Shown: in pieces, positions 17,286 through 26,026 of the stretch
Numbering within the stretch: position 1 is the stretch's first letter
Layout: the number at the start of each line of letters is the position of its first letter
NCBI GenBank assembly: GCA_040218045.1
Contig: JAVJQA010000053.1
Coordinates: forward strand, 1 to 64,000
DNA length: 64,000 bases
Direction: 5' to 3'
Origin: Marinoscillum sp040218045
GTDB taxonomy: Bacteria; Bacteroidota; Bacteroidia; Cytophagales; Cyclobacteriaceae
Notes under the pieces: generated by a model
Told to the model about the DNA's origin: nothing
Database searches by the model: none
The model's input: only the letters and a program-made list of their open reading frames with translations
Translations under genes and position numbers: made by a program

Positions 17286-17893
17286 CCAGGTTTATTTGTA
17301 CTACCATATCCTGTGAGTATCATTTCGAGAAGCTGTTGATTATGGTAGTAATGAGTGGTCATTTTGACCAATCCAATATCCCTTGAATAGTAGTTATTGT
17401 TGTACAATGTGCCATAATCAGGGTGGTTTACTTCTCCCTTAAAATTCAGGCACTCATAAGACCCTATGGGTACATCAATATCTTGGATGAGTTCTTCCAA
17501 TTGGAATTCAATTAATAGGTCATTAGCGAGATAGGACTCAAATGTGGTGGGTTCGAGAGAAAAGATTACCGTTCGATCGGGGAATGAATACAGTGTGTTG
17601 AGTGAATCGAAAATGTATTGAATTTGATTATGCCCAAGGAAAGTACCCACTTTCTTGAAAACAACTTTACCATCAAGGGTCTCTTTGGATGAGATATAAA
17701 CACTATCCGATAGGTGGTATTTCATGGATCCTTCATTATTTTCTATATACCAATCATAAGTCCAGTAGTTGCCAACTTCCAGATTGATAAATTCTGAGGA
17801 GCTTTCGATGGGATGGGGTTCGTTTTTATCAGAACATGAATTCAAAAAAAAGGCAATAAATGAAAATAGTGTAAGGTAGGCTTGATATTTCAT
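17282..17893 (-). CDS. hypothetical lipoprotein
   Basis: A lipoprotein signal peptide ends in the lipobox FLNSC (Cys19), followed by a polar linker and a beta-rich domain of about 175 residues with VGNYWTYDWY near its start. Such openings are seen in Bacteroidota lipoproteins of unknown function. The gene stands alone after the terminator of the nuclease gene. No family is recognised. Confidence 0.7.
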   Translation of the reverse strand: MKYQAYLTLFSFIAFFLNSCSDKNEPHPIESSSEFINLEVGNYWTYDWYIENNEGSMKYHLSDSVYISSKETLDGKVVFKKVGTFLGHNQIQYIFDSLNTLYSFPDRTVIFSLEPTTFESYLANDLLIEFQLEELIQDIDVPIGSYECLNFKGEVNHPDYGTLYNNNYYSRDIGLVKMTTHYYHNQQLLEMILTGYGSTNKPG

Positions 17894-17942
17894 TCTTTTC
17901 TAATGATTTAGAAAGATAACGACTCGGTCGAAAAATATTGTG

Positions 17943-17977
17943 AAGAAAAAAAACCGTACTTTTTAGAACACGGTTTT
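17943..17977 (-). terminator. rho-independent terminator of the secreted nuclease gene
   Basis: On the minus strand an 8-bp stem AAAACCGT/ACGGTTTT with a 12-base loop is followed by a run of T residues, starting 26 bases beyond the stop codon at 18003. Confidence 0.8.
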
Positions 17978-18002
17978 ATTCAATTGTAGAAGGATTTTGA
18001 AT

Positions 18003-20348
18003 CTATTCTATCATCACCTTATGCTGGTATTGCTCGTCTTCATTTCTGATGGTCATCATGTAGAAGCCACGATCAAAATTGCTCAATTCAATCTGAGCGT
18101 TCAGTAGGTTTTGTTCAGCCTGAATCTCAGTTTGATACATTACCCTCCCATTGAGGTCATTGAGTCTTAATTGAAACTCCCCATTAGACTTTACCGACAG
18201 ATTGATATTTAATACCTCAGAAGCAGGGTTTGGATATATCTCCATGCTGAGTTGCTGGACCACATTGGTCAGACCACTCCCAAAGCGACTGGATCCGCCA
18301 GTAATTGTCACTGCATAATCTTCTACTTCTCCGTAGCTGAAGGTCTCGCATGAAGTAGGAGAGGAATCATATTTCATGCTTACCCGCATCATGGTTACAC
18401 CGTTAGCGGCAGATGAAGGTATACTTATAGATCCGTTAAGGGTTGATTGGAATGCTCCTGAACTATATAATTGTTCTCCAGAATCACCGAAATCGCCATC
18501 CCTATTTAAGTCTACCCAAATTCTCAGATACTCATTATAGGCACTTGATGGGAATGCTGGAGTAAGAGAAAAACTGTAGTTACCTCCTGCATTGATGCTC
18601 GTGTTGAGGTTGGAGTAATCTCCATATCCACCATCATTTCCACTGTTGTTGTTAATCGATCCGAGAGAGAAATTAGAAATGTATTCATAGGATGAATTAC
18701 TTCCTTCTGATGAACAGTAGCCTGCCGGTATGGTACTACCACCACCTCCTCCACCGGAGCTACTGCCTGCTAAAAAACCCACATTGTCAAAGTTATCCTG
18801 AGCCAGTTGGTTCCACTCAGATGCCGAGTAGCTTGAGGACGGTGAGGTAATGGAACCCTTACGTTGAAGGGTGACATTTTGAGCGAAATTTCCCGAGCCA
18901 CCATTGAACGTACCTACCACATCAATCAATGTATTGTTCTCAAAGAGTCCTATTGGATCATTTCCGTTAAAGGACATTACAGAATTGGAGGTGGTCAGAT
19001 CAGCTTTGGCCAGAAGCGTAGACCCTGCACTCGAATAGACGATTACGTAAACAGATTGTGCCGAAAGTGTGCCACTTAACACGAGAGGTGTTGACCAGTT
19101 GCCCGCCCCATTTACTTGTTTTTTCAAAGAGAAGTTGGTTAGGCTGACTGCCGATGAGCTTAGGTTTGCAATCTCAATGGCTTTATTGTTTGATGATCCT
19201 TCCACATATTCAGAAATAATCACATCACCTGAGGCACCGCCACCACCTGAGCTGCCAATGGTAAACGATTTGGTCTCTGAAGTGGTGAATTGACTTCCAC
19301 TTATCAGTGAACCAGAGGACGTTTCAAATTCGTAAGATCCGTTACCATAAGCACAGCAAATTCCATCGCCATAAGTATCATTGATGGTAAATTCATAAGT
19401 GCCATTGGTTAAACACAGATCTTCTGAATAGGCAGAATTGGCATTGCTGTATCCGGAACCAGACGCCACAGTTGATCCGTTCTTTGTTAATGACCATGAA
19501 GTCTCAGCAGGGTATTGATCAGTAGTTAAAGTAAACGTTACTTCAGTGTCGTTACAACTCGATCCGCCGCCTCCTGAACCCCAAATAGAGGCTACGTACT
19601 CAGGATGATCTATAAAAGGATTGCGATTGCCCTGATATTCAAAAATAGCGTCGTTTCGATCCATCTCTATTGATGAAACCGGATCTTGTGTGTGCCAGTC
19701 AAGAAGAATGGATAATTTCCCATGGATTGGTTGCTTGTCAGTATTAGACAAAACCAGTTCAGTCAGCTCCAGGTCAGGCTCACCATTTTCTCCTTCATAG
19801 CGAACAGCCATGTAGAAAATCATCCTGGCTACATCTCCTTTCACATCATCACCGGCAAACCACGAATCTGAATCGGTTTTTGCTGGTGTTGACCCAGAGT
19901 AATTCCCTCCTGAGTCTACATAACTGCTTCCATCATTGTCAAAGGCTTTGTTGCTACGAGCAGAATTGGTTGTGACATCTTCTGCTCTAATGTGGTGAAG
20001 GTCCGTTCCTGGTCCGTTTGATGTGCCAAAATCACCTCTGGATTTCGCCCAGACATGCTCTCTGTTCCAGCCAGCACCACCAGCATACTCTGCTGCAGCG
20101 TCCATGGAAAACCTTGAGTAAATTCCGATTACATTGTTGCTGTTGTTTGGGTCTCTGTCTGTTACCTTCAGTAAGTCCCAAAGATCACCATAGCTGTATT
20201 CCGTGTGTCCATCAATGATGTCGTTGAGTTCTGTTTTGAGGGCATTTCCCGAGAGTCCGCTAGCAGAGCTGTAATATCCCGCAGGAGCCTGGGCGTGAGT
20301 AATAAGGGCACAGCAGAGCATACCCAGTGAGTAAATGAGTTTTTTCAT
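18003..20348 (-). CDS. secreted endonuclease I with GEVED domain and T9SS tail
   Basis: After a signal peptide (residues 1-20), an endonuclease I domain (about 25-260) carries the catalytic motif WNREHVWAKS (His98) and DLHHIRAED. A CUB-like or beta-sandwich region follows (about 265-365), then a lamin-tail-like domain (about 370-520, with GDVIISEYVEGSSNNKAIEI), a GEVED domain (about 545-685, with YGEVEDYAVT) and a type IX secretion sorting domain (IYPNPAS, ending KVMIE). Gly/Ser-rich linkers join the parts. The enzyme should degrade DNA or RNA outside the cell for nutrient scavenging or biofilm turnover. Confidence 0.92.
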   Translation of the reverse strand: MKKLIYSLGMLCCALITHAQAPAGYYSSASGLSGNALKTELNDIIDGHTEYSYGDLWDLLKVTDRDPNNSNNVIGIYSRFSMDAAAEYAGGAGWNREHVWAKSRGDFGTSNGPGTDLHHIRAEDVTTNSARSNKAFDNDGSSYVDSGGNYSGSTPAKTDSDSWFAGDDVKGDVARMIFYMAVRYEGENGEPDLELTELVLSNTDKQPIHGKLSILLDWHTQDPVSSIEMDRNDAIFEYQGNRNPFIDHPEYVASIWGSGGGGSSCNDTEVTFTLTTDQYPAETSWSLTKNGSTVASGSGYSNANSAYSEDLCLTNGTYEFTINDTYGDGICCAYGNGSYEFETSSGSLISGSQFTTSETKSFTIGSSGGGGASGDVIISEYVEGSSNNKAIEIANLSSSAVSLTNFSLKKQVNGAGNWSTPLVLSGTLSAQSVYVIVYSSAGSTLLAKADLTTSNSVMSFNGNDPIGLFENNTLIDVVGTFNGGSGNFAQNVTLQRKGSITSPSSSYSASEWNQLAQDNFDNVGFLAGSSSGGGGGGSTIPAGYCSSEGSNSSYEYISNFSLGSINNNSGNDGGYGDYSNLNTSINAGGNYSFSLTPAFPSSAYNEYLRIWVDLNRDGDFGDSGEQLYSSGAFQSTLNGSISIPSSAANGVTMMRVSMKYDSSPTSCETFSYGEVEDYAVTITGGSSRFGSGLTNVVQQLSMEIYPNPASEVLNINLSVKSNGEFQLRLNDLNGRVMYQTEIQAEQNLLNAQIELSNFDRGFYMMTIRNEDEQYQHKVMIE

Positions 20349-20547
20349 GAGTTTGAATTAGGTTATTAAAACACTACAAGTTTAATGGAATTTGTTCACC
20401 TTCAGGAGAGACTGGGGATAAGGGTGGATTTCCTTACAGTTAAGGTTTTGTTAGCAGAGAAACTTCCCGTTGATCCGGTGATTCCATGGTTAAGTTTTTA
20501 AAGTTTTGAAAAACTGTTTTATTTTAACCTCACCAATCCAACAGCCA

Positions 20548-22113
20548 ATGATTAATTCAAGAATTTATCTTTTTACTCTTCTCATACTGGCCGCAGTTAT
20601 AGCAAAAGGTCAAACTTCTGCTCTCGTATCATTTGACGAACTGTCATTTGACTCTGATTCAGAAAAAAATACATTGATGCTTCTGAATTCCGGGTCTTCG
20701 GATTTCTTCAGTGGTCTTATGGTCCAATCAGGAGTGGATTCCGCTCAGGTTTTGAAATGGGAAAGGTCGTTTAATATGCGCATTAGTAAGTTTAAGGCTT
20801 TAAAGCGACCTAAGAAAGACTCTAAATACGTCAAAAAAATCTATGAGTTTGTACATGCGGAATTCCTTCGTAAGTATGAGAATGTTGCCTATTTCAACCA
20901 GATTTTCCAGACAGGGGTGTATAACTGCGTCACAGCATGTGCGCTTTACGGTCTGGTGTTTGATGAGCTGGGTGTGCCCTATGTGGTAAAAGAAACACCT
21001 ACCCATGTATATATAATAGCATACCCTGAAACCGAGCAAATTGGTATAGAAACTACTGACCCTATTGGAGGGTTTAAAACATTTAGTCCGGGATACAAGG
21101 AAGCATTTATCGGTGACTTGCTGAGGCAGAAACTGATTGACAATGCTGAGCTGACAGCCGGTGTAAACACTGTATTTGACAAATACTACTTTACAAATAA
21201 AGAACTTGGACTGAAGGAATTGGTGGGCCTTCAATACTACAATAAAGGAATAAGCGCTTTTAATGACGAAAACTATCCAGGTGCATTTAAGGAATTGCAG
21301 AAGGCTTATTTCTTTCACGACACAGATGAAATTAAGGAAGTATTAGAAGCGGCTGGGATTTTAACCGTTTCCCAACTTCAGTATGACAAGTTGGAAGATG
21401 TAAACATGTTAACCTTTCTCACCCGGGTCGATGACCCGAATATTGGCAGTGACGAAATTCTGGGTGAGTTTGCGCGACTCATGAACAAGCAGCTACTCAA
21501 TCAGAATGATACACAGTATGTACATAGAGCATACGATAAACTCAGTTCGCAGATTACAGACAGCACGCTTCAGGTAGAAATAGATTTCTATTACAATTAT
21601 GAGCGCGGACGGATGCTTTATAACCGAGGAAATTATGTATTGGCGTTTCCATTTATCAGAAATGCTTACCAAACCAAGCCGAATAATTTTGATGCTGAAA
21701 ATTTGCTGGTCGGCAACATAAATAACACCATGGTAGCTAGTGCCTACAAGTCGGATGAGTTGCTCAGCCTGGTGGATGACCTGTATGATGAGTTTCCCAA
21801 TCTCACCTCCAACGCACATTTGGGTGCATTGCGAATGGGTATTTACCTTGAAGCCATGTCTGATGCTTACCTGAGCAAGGACGTGAAATCAGCTGAAAAG
21901 TATCAACTCAAATTTGAGGCAGCCGTGGACCAGTATCACTACCGCTTTCAGGATTTTGCAGTCGGTAAAGCGTATTCAAATGGGATCACTTACTACTTTA
22001 GAAAAGGCTGGTATAAATCAGCAAGGGAACTACTCAATTCTGGCCTGAAGTACGCACCCAACAACTCTGAACTTAAGATGCGTAAATACTACCTGGATCG
22101 AGCTCAGAATTAG
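20548..22113 (+). CDS. exported transglutaminase-like protein with TPR-like repeats
   Basis: ATG at 20548 gives a clear signal peptide (INSRIYLFTLLILAAVIAKGQ); the upstream in-frame ATG at 20506 would bury it. A transglutaminase-like papain fold follows, with a visible triad of Cys127 (VYNCVTACALYGLV), His153 (PTHVYIIAY) and Asp171 (IETTDPIGG). The C-terminal 330 residues are helical, TPR-like repeats (for example QYYNKGISAFNDENYPGA). It may be a periplasmic protease or amidase-like protein; the substrate is unknown. It converges with the MORN-type lipoprotein gene, overlapping by four bases. Confidence 0.75.
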   Translation: MINSRIYLFTLLILAAVIAKGQTSALVSFDELSFDSDSEKNTLMLLNSGSSDFFSGLMVQSGVDSAQVLKWERSFNMRISKFKALKRPKKDSKYVKKIYEFVHAEFLRKYENVAYFNQIFQTGVYNCVTACALYGLVFDELGVPYVVKETPTHVYIIAYPETEQIGIETTDPIGGFKTFSPGYKEAFIGDLLRQKLIDNAELTAGVNTVFDKYYFTNKELGLKELVGLQYYNKGISAFNDENYPGAFKELQKAYFFHDTDEIKEVLEAAGILTVSQLQYDKLEDVNMLTFLTRVDDPNIGSDEILGEFARLMNKQLLNQNDTQYVHRAYDKLSSQITDSTLQVEIDFYYNYERGRMLYNRGNYVLAFPFIRNAYQTKPNNFDAENLLVGNINNTMVASAYKSDELLSLVDDLYDEFPNLTSNAHLGALRMGIYLEAMSDAYLSKDVKSAEKYQLKFEAAVDQYHYRFQDFAVGKAYSNGITYYFRKGWYKSARELLNSGLKYAPNNSELKMRKYYLDRAQN

Positions 22114-22856
22114 AAACTGGTATTATCAATGGCCAGGTTAAACTCCTTGTCTACGATGTATTTATTGCCGGTTGGGGTTTTGTATTCCCCCACAAAGGTC
22201 AGCTTCTCCATGATCATTACTCCCGGTGCAGGGTTAAACACTATTCTGCCTCTATAATTGGTTCGTTGCAGCTCATCAATACGGTAGTTCATAAATTTTC
22301 CCTCAGTGAGTTCACCAATGTAATAAGTTCCTCTACCAGGATTCTTATCAAAATATACTTCAATGGTGTACTTTCCATTGACCTGCATTTGATCAATACC
22401 CCGGACGATCAAATTGGGATACTGTTCTTTCAGCTTTCCTGATTTCGTATATTCTTTCAGGCCTTTGCCTGCATAATCCTCTTTATATGGAGTTTCGGAT
22501 TCCAGTGTCCCATCTTCGTAATACCTTCTGATAAAACCGTCCTTGACACCATTTTTGTAGTCGATTTGCATCAACGGATTTCCATTCGGATAATGCTGGG
22601 TTGCTTGAATTTTCTCACCATTTTCATATACAAAGCTTTGCTTCAGTACACCCTTTGGATTGTAAACTTTTGCCTGTCCGTGTTTTTGGCGTAGGTCATT
22701 GATTTGATAGATGGATTTTAGTTTTCCATTGTCATGGAATTTTTTCACCACATTTTCATTGGCATCTTCAGAGGTATCACTACTTCCGAAAACAGCATTG
22801 ATTTGATCACACGAAGCAAAAAAAGCTGAAAATGCAATTAGAAGGATTAGTCTCAT
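22110..22856 (-). CDS. YwqK/MORN-type repeat lipoprotein
   Basis: The signal peptide ends in a lipobox (FFASC, Cys16). A series of MORN-like repeats follows (FHDNGKLKSIY, YNPKGVLKQSF, YPNGNPLMQIDYKNG, YYEDGTLESETPY, YTKSGKLKEQY), as in YwqK-family proteins. The last 90 residues form a separate beta-rich domain. Some members of this family act as antitoxins or immunity proteins, but no toxin gene is adjacent, so a surface-structural role is equally possible. Confidence 0.8.
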   Translation of the reverse strand: MRLILLIAFSAFFASCDQINAVFGSSDTSEDANENVVKKFHDNGKLKSIYQINDLRQKHGQAKVYNPKGVLKQSFVYENGEKIQATQHYPNGNPLMQIDYKNGVKDGFIRRYYEDGTLESETPYKEDYAGKGLKEYTKSGKLKEQYPNLIVRGIDQMQVNGKYTIEVYFDKNPGRGTYYIGELTEGKFMNYRIDELQRTNYRGRIVFNPAPGVMIMEKLTFVGEYKTPTGNKYIVDKEFNLAIDNTSF

Positions 22857-22996
22857 TATTGGTTTGATTTTGTAAAGCGGTGAATATAAAAAATCAATAG
22901 CCCTGAGTCAAATTTTAGATGAAATCTATGTGGTTGATAATCATACCTGTCTATTTATGAGAAGAGGATAGGTATAATTGTACTATGTCAAAGCTG

Positions 22997-23045
22997 ATTA
23001 GTCCTACTTCGTCAAGTTAGATACTGAAATGAATTCAGCATGACG
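22997..23045. repeat. half copy of MITE-like family A
   Basis: The sequence from ATTAGTCCTACTTCGTCAAG to the end of the inner hairpin (CTGAAATGAATTCAG) matches the right-hand end of the family A elements at 1490 and 35115 in inverted orientation. The other half is missing. Confidence 0.65.
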
Positions 23046-23217
23046 CTACTTGGTTTCATCTTGAATCCGTTCCCCCCTGAATACCGTGTTACTTTTTGAA
23101 ATGGGAGCTTCACCGGTCTTTTTACTGGTCTTGTGAGTCTGAAGCCAATAGAGGACGCTATAAGTGGGTTTAATAGCCAAAACATTTTAATCAACATTAT
23201 TTGTACTTATTTGGATG

Positions 23218-23232
23218 GGACGAGGGTTCGAA
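23218..23232 (+). repeat. 15-nt inverted copy of the tmRNA T-arm
   Basis: GGACGAGGGTTCGAA is the exact complement of 23442-23456 inside ssrA. It lies in the 570-bp gene-free stretch beside ssrA and may be a leftover attachment site. The rest of that stretch (22857-23427) holds a half MITE, this copy, an 8-bp inverted repeat GGTTACCT/AGGTAACC (23294-23328) and the tmRNA terminator. Confidence 0.4.
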
Positions 23233-23370
23233 CCACTACTTAAATATGCCCAAAAGGATCAAAAAGCTATTTTAAGCCCTATTTTAATGATTAGGTTACC
23301 TGTTTTATTGGTAATCGAATAGGTAACCAATTATATGAAATACTTAGATAATGTGGGTAGGAGAGGAAAT

Positions 23371-23404
23371 AAAAACCCTTCATACGTAAAATATGAAGGG
23401 TTTT
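23371..23404 (-). terminator. rho-independent terminator of tmRNA
   Basis: On the minus strand a perfect 12-bp stem AAAACCCTTCAT/ATGAAGGGTTTT with a 9-base loop begins 24 bases after the tmRNA 3' end and is followed by TATTT. Confidence 0.85.
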
Positions 23405-23427
23405 AGTGTGGCTTGATAACCACTAAG

Positions 23428-23822
23428 TGGAGTCGGAGGGATTCGAACCCTCGTCCAGCAAAGGAAACAATAGACCCTCTACATGCTTAGTTATTCGTTT
23501 GGTCTCGCAGGACAGCCGGTGAATAACAACCTACTGAACCTGCCAGCCACTGGAGTTTCGCACTGGCTTAGTAGCCTCACCAGCACTAGTCCTGAAGGTC
23601 GACACCCCTTACTCCGGTTTACAGGACAGAAACCTGGAGGGATGTGGCAGGGGGAGGCATTGGCCTCAACCCTGGTTAATCTATACGGTTAAGTACAGAT
23701 TATGCTGCCATGGCGTAATTAGATTCGCCAAATAAGTGTTGGAACTATTGATCAAGGCACTCATCCCACGTGCCTGCATGCAAGTATACTCTTTACACTT
23801 CCTGTCGATTCCGGTCGACCCC
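23428..23822 (-). ncRNA. ssrA: transfer-messenger RNA (tmRNA)
   Basis: tmRNA frees stalled ribosomes and tags the unfinished peptide for proteolysis. The 5' end GGGGTCG pairs with the 3' end CGACTCC (one G-U pair), giving the tRNA-like acceptor stem with discriminator A. The 3' CCA is not encoded. The T-arm GAGGGTTCGAATCCCTC and the 5' GGAATCGACAGG motif are canonical. The tag frame at 23700-23729 reads Gly-Glu-Ser-Asn-Tyr-Ala-Met-Ala-Ala, then TAA. A 395-nt length is usual for a one-piece tmRNA. A terminator follows at once. Confidence 0.96.
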
Positions 23823-23858
23823 AGTGTAATCATTTCAGCCGTCTGCCAAAATGGATTG

Positions 23859-23866
23859 CAAAGATA
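23859..23866 (-). promoter_or_regulatory. candidate -7 box of ssrA
   Basis: On the minus strand TATCTTTG fits TAnnTTTG and lies 36 bases before the mature tmRNA 5' end, leaving room for a short leader removed by RNase P. No good -33 box is seen. Confidence 0.45.
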
Positions 23867-23919
23867 GTAACATATTGCGACCTTAAAATGATTCCCAACA
23901 ATCTTGATTATTTTGAGAA

Positions 23920-24651
23920 TCAGTAATTGAAGTAATAATTGAGCTGAAGTGCCAAACGGTTGATATTTCTGGTGCGGATGAGGTCATAATTGTTGTTTAA
24001 TTCCTGTGTTTCTTCTATCACCTGGACAACGTATCCAAATTTGATTTGGAGGTTGTTTGTCCCAACCCTTTTATGCCACCCAATCCCGGCATTGAAATAA
24101 GTGCCTCCTGTTACTTCTATATTTTCTGCTAACTCTTGTGTGGAATTGGCCCAGCTTTTACCGGCTGCACCATACAGCATCAGTGCATTCCTGCTCTTGC
24201 CCATAAGCGCATAGTACTCCAGGAAAACGGGATAGACATTAAAATCCCTATAGGCAAAAATCCCGGTGCCAAATCCTAAATTCAAGAGAGGATGCTGCCG
24301 GTAAATTTGACTAATGGTAAAGTATGGGCGAACTTTTGTCCCCTCATTTTCATTTTGCTTGCCAAACACCGTGCCTCCTGAAATCCCTGTAGACCAGCCC
24401 TTTGGGAAGGTCAATTGCTTGTAGGGTTCAAAATCATGGTGATTTTTCGGGTGTGGTTGAATCTCTTCAATGATTGAAAGTGGCAGTTGGATTAATGAAC
24501 CTTCTATAACTACCTCAATCGTATCGGAGAGCTCTTCAGAATAGATTTTACCCTTGACGAGCCCTCCGTTTTTAATGTAAATTCTATCAGTTTGTCCGTA
24601 GAGTAATACCGACGAACAAACCATTAGAAACGCTATTAATAACTTCATCAA
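23920..24651 (-). CDS. hypothetical exported protein, probable outer-membrane beta-barrel
   Basis: A signal peptide (residues 1-20, ending LLYGQ) is followed by an N-terminal segment (DRIYIKNGGLVKGKIYSEEL) of the kind found before small surface barrels. About 150 residues of alternating aromatic and polar pattern then end in LALQLNYYFNY, which is typical of an outer-membrane strand. The start overlaps the stop of the LVIVD lipoprotein gene by four bases, so the two form an operon. No named family is recognised. Confidence 0.7.
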   Translation of the reverse strand: MMKLLIAFLMVCSSVLLYGQTDRIYIKNGGLVKGKIYSEELSDTIEVVIEGSLIQLPLSIIEEIQPHPKNHHDFEPYKQLTFPKGWSTGISGGTVFGKQNENEGTKVRPYFTISQIYRQHPLLNLGFGTGIFAYRDFNVYPVFLEYYALMGKSRNALMLYGAAGKSWANSTQELAENIEVTGGTYFNAGIGWHKRVGTNNLQIKFGYVVQVIEETQELNNNYDLIRTRNINRLALQLNYYFNY

Positions 24652-25949
24652 AGTTCCTTATGAAACTCGATGGTGCTTAGGTAGGTAATGTCCCCGGCAA
24701 AGTCATTGCAATGATATTGTCGCAACCCATCGTCGCCTATCAGCATCACCAGGCAGTCTTGTACAATCACATCATAAGCATGAATATCACCGTAATGTTT
24801 GATCAGGTTTTGGTCAATTTGATGGATGTTTCCTGCATTGTAGATCTTCAGACCAGCCTCACCATCACAAATAAAAATACGTCCATCTGAGATGCTCAAC
24901 CCGTGTGGGTTGTACATCGGATAAGTTTCTAAAAGTTCAGGATTGGATGGGTCCTGTATATCAATGACCTCCAGTTGATTGGTGAAGCCCTGACACTGAG
25001 TTCCTGATCTCAGTGTGACATAGGCATATTTTCCATCGGTAACTACCGGATCACAGCTTCTTACATGACTATAGTTGGAGAGTAAGTTAGGACTAAGAGG
25101 AGCGCTGACATCATAAATGTACATTCCATCATTTGACCCAATGAACAACATGTCCTGGTATGGGAAAATAGTTTCAATACCCCAACCAATTTCAGTCTTT
25201 GCTCCCAGCATAGGTGATGCCGGATTGGAAATATCAGCAATGTGCATCTCAGATTGATCAATCATAAAGAGGTGGTCGTTGTTGATGGTAAACTTGGCAA
25301 TTGATCCACCTACTCCTGGAGACGAAGACCCCGAGTTTTTATTAAAAGATTCCGCTGAAAGCATGTCAACAGCTATGCCACCGCTATATCTGTATCCCCA
25401 TGGATAATAGTGATAATTTTCTTCTCCATCGCATTCTGTGCTGATCTCCTCGGATGTGGTAGTTTCTACCCAGTCGGTCACTATACCATCCTCAGAGGCG
25501 TAGTAGCCATAAGCATTGTAATCAGGAAAGATATCGTTGAATCTCTTGACTTCTATTGGGTTAGTAAGGTCACTGATGTCCAAAACCACAAGGTCAATGT
25601 AACTATCCACATAGAGGTATCCGTCTACAGCTGCCAGGTCAAAGTTTCCAGGTATTTTGATGAAACCAAGGTTTTGTGGGGTTTCCGGATTTTCATTGTT
25701 GATAATGTGAATCCCCTCATTCGGTTCATTGATCAGTAAGTGATCATTTATAAAATAGATTTTACCGGATTGGTTGATTTCCTGGGGAGATTGAAATTGG
25801 ATGGCTTTTCTCAACTCTTCTTTGGAAATGAAAACTGGTTTGAAGAAAGTATACGAAGAGACTGTTTCACACGTGTCTGTGCACGAGCCAAGAACAACAG
25901 CGCTGATCACCAGCAGGATAAGGGGAGTTTGGTAGAATTTTTTCATCAT
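24648..25949 (-). CDS. LVIVD-repeat propeller lipoprotein
   Basis: The lipobox VLGSC (Cys22) marks a lipoprotein. The body is made of LVIVD-type blades (LVVLDISDLTNPIEVKRF, MHIADISNPASPMLGAKTE, MYIYDVSAPLSPNLLSNY, LEVIDIQDPSNPELLETY), each with the D-I-x-D/N-P core, so a beta-propeller is expected. Such proteins are surface-exposed or periplasmic and of unknown function. It is the first gene of a two-gene operon with the barrel-like protein. Confidence 0.88.
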   Translation of the reverse strand: MMKKFYQTPLILLVISAVVLGSCTDTCETVSSYTFFKPVFISKEELRKAIQFQSPQEINQSGKIYFINDHLLINEPNEGIHIINNENPETPQNLGFIKIPGNFDLAAVDGYLYVDSYIDLVVLDISDLTNPIEVKRFNDIFPDYNAYGYYASEDGIVTDWVETTTSEEISTECDGEENYHYYPWGYRYSGGIAVDMLSAESFNKNSGSSSPGVGGSIAKFTINNDHLFMIDQSEMHIADISNPASPMLGAKTEIGWGIETIFPYQDMLFIGSNDGMYIYDVSAPLSPNLLSNYSHVRSCDPVVTDGKYAYVTLRSGTQCQGFTNQLEVIDIQDPSNPELLETYPMYNPHGLSISDGRIFICDGEAGLKIYNAGNIHQIDQNLIKHYGDIHAYDVIVQDCLVMLIGDDGLRQYHCNDFAGDITYLSTIEFHKEL

Positions 25950-26026
25950 AATAGGGATTTACTCTCAAAGACTACCAATTCTGACTTTTGGTTGGAATGA
26001 ACCGTAAACTTCACATTTGCTTAATC

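Noticed and set aside
23483..23692. Open frame of 69 codons on the plus strand
   Set aside because: It lies wholly inside the tmRNA gene, whose ends, tag and T-arm are all clear on the minus strand.
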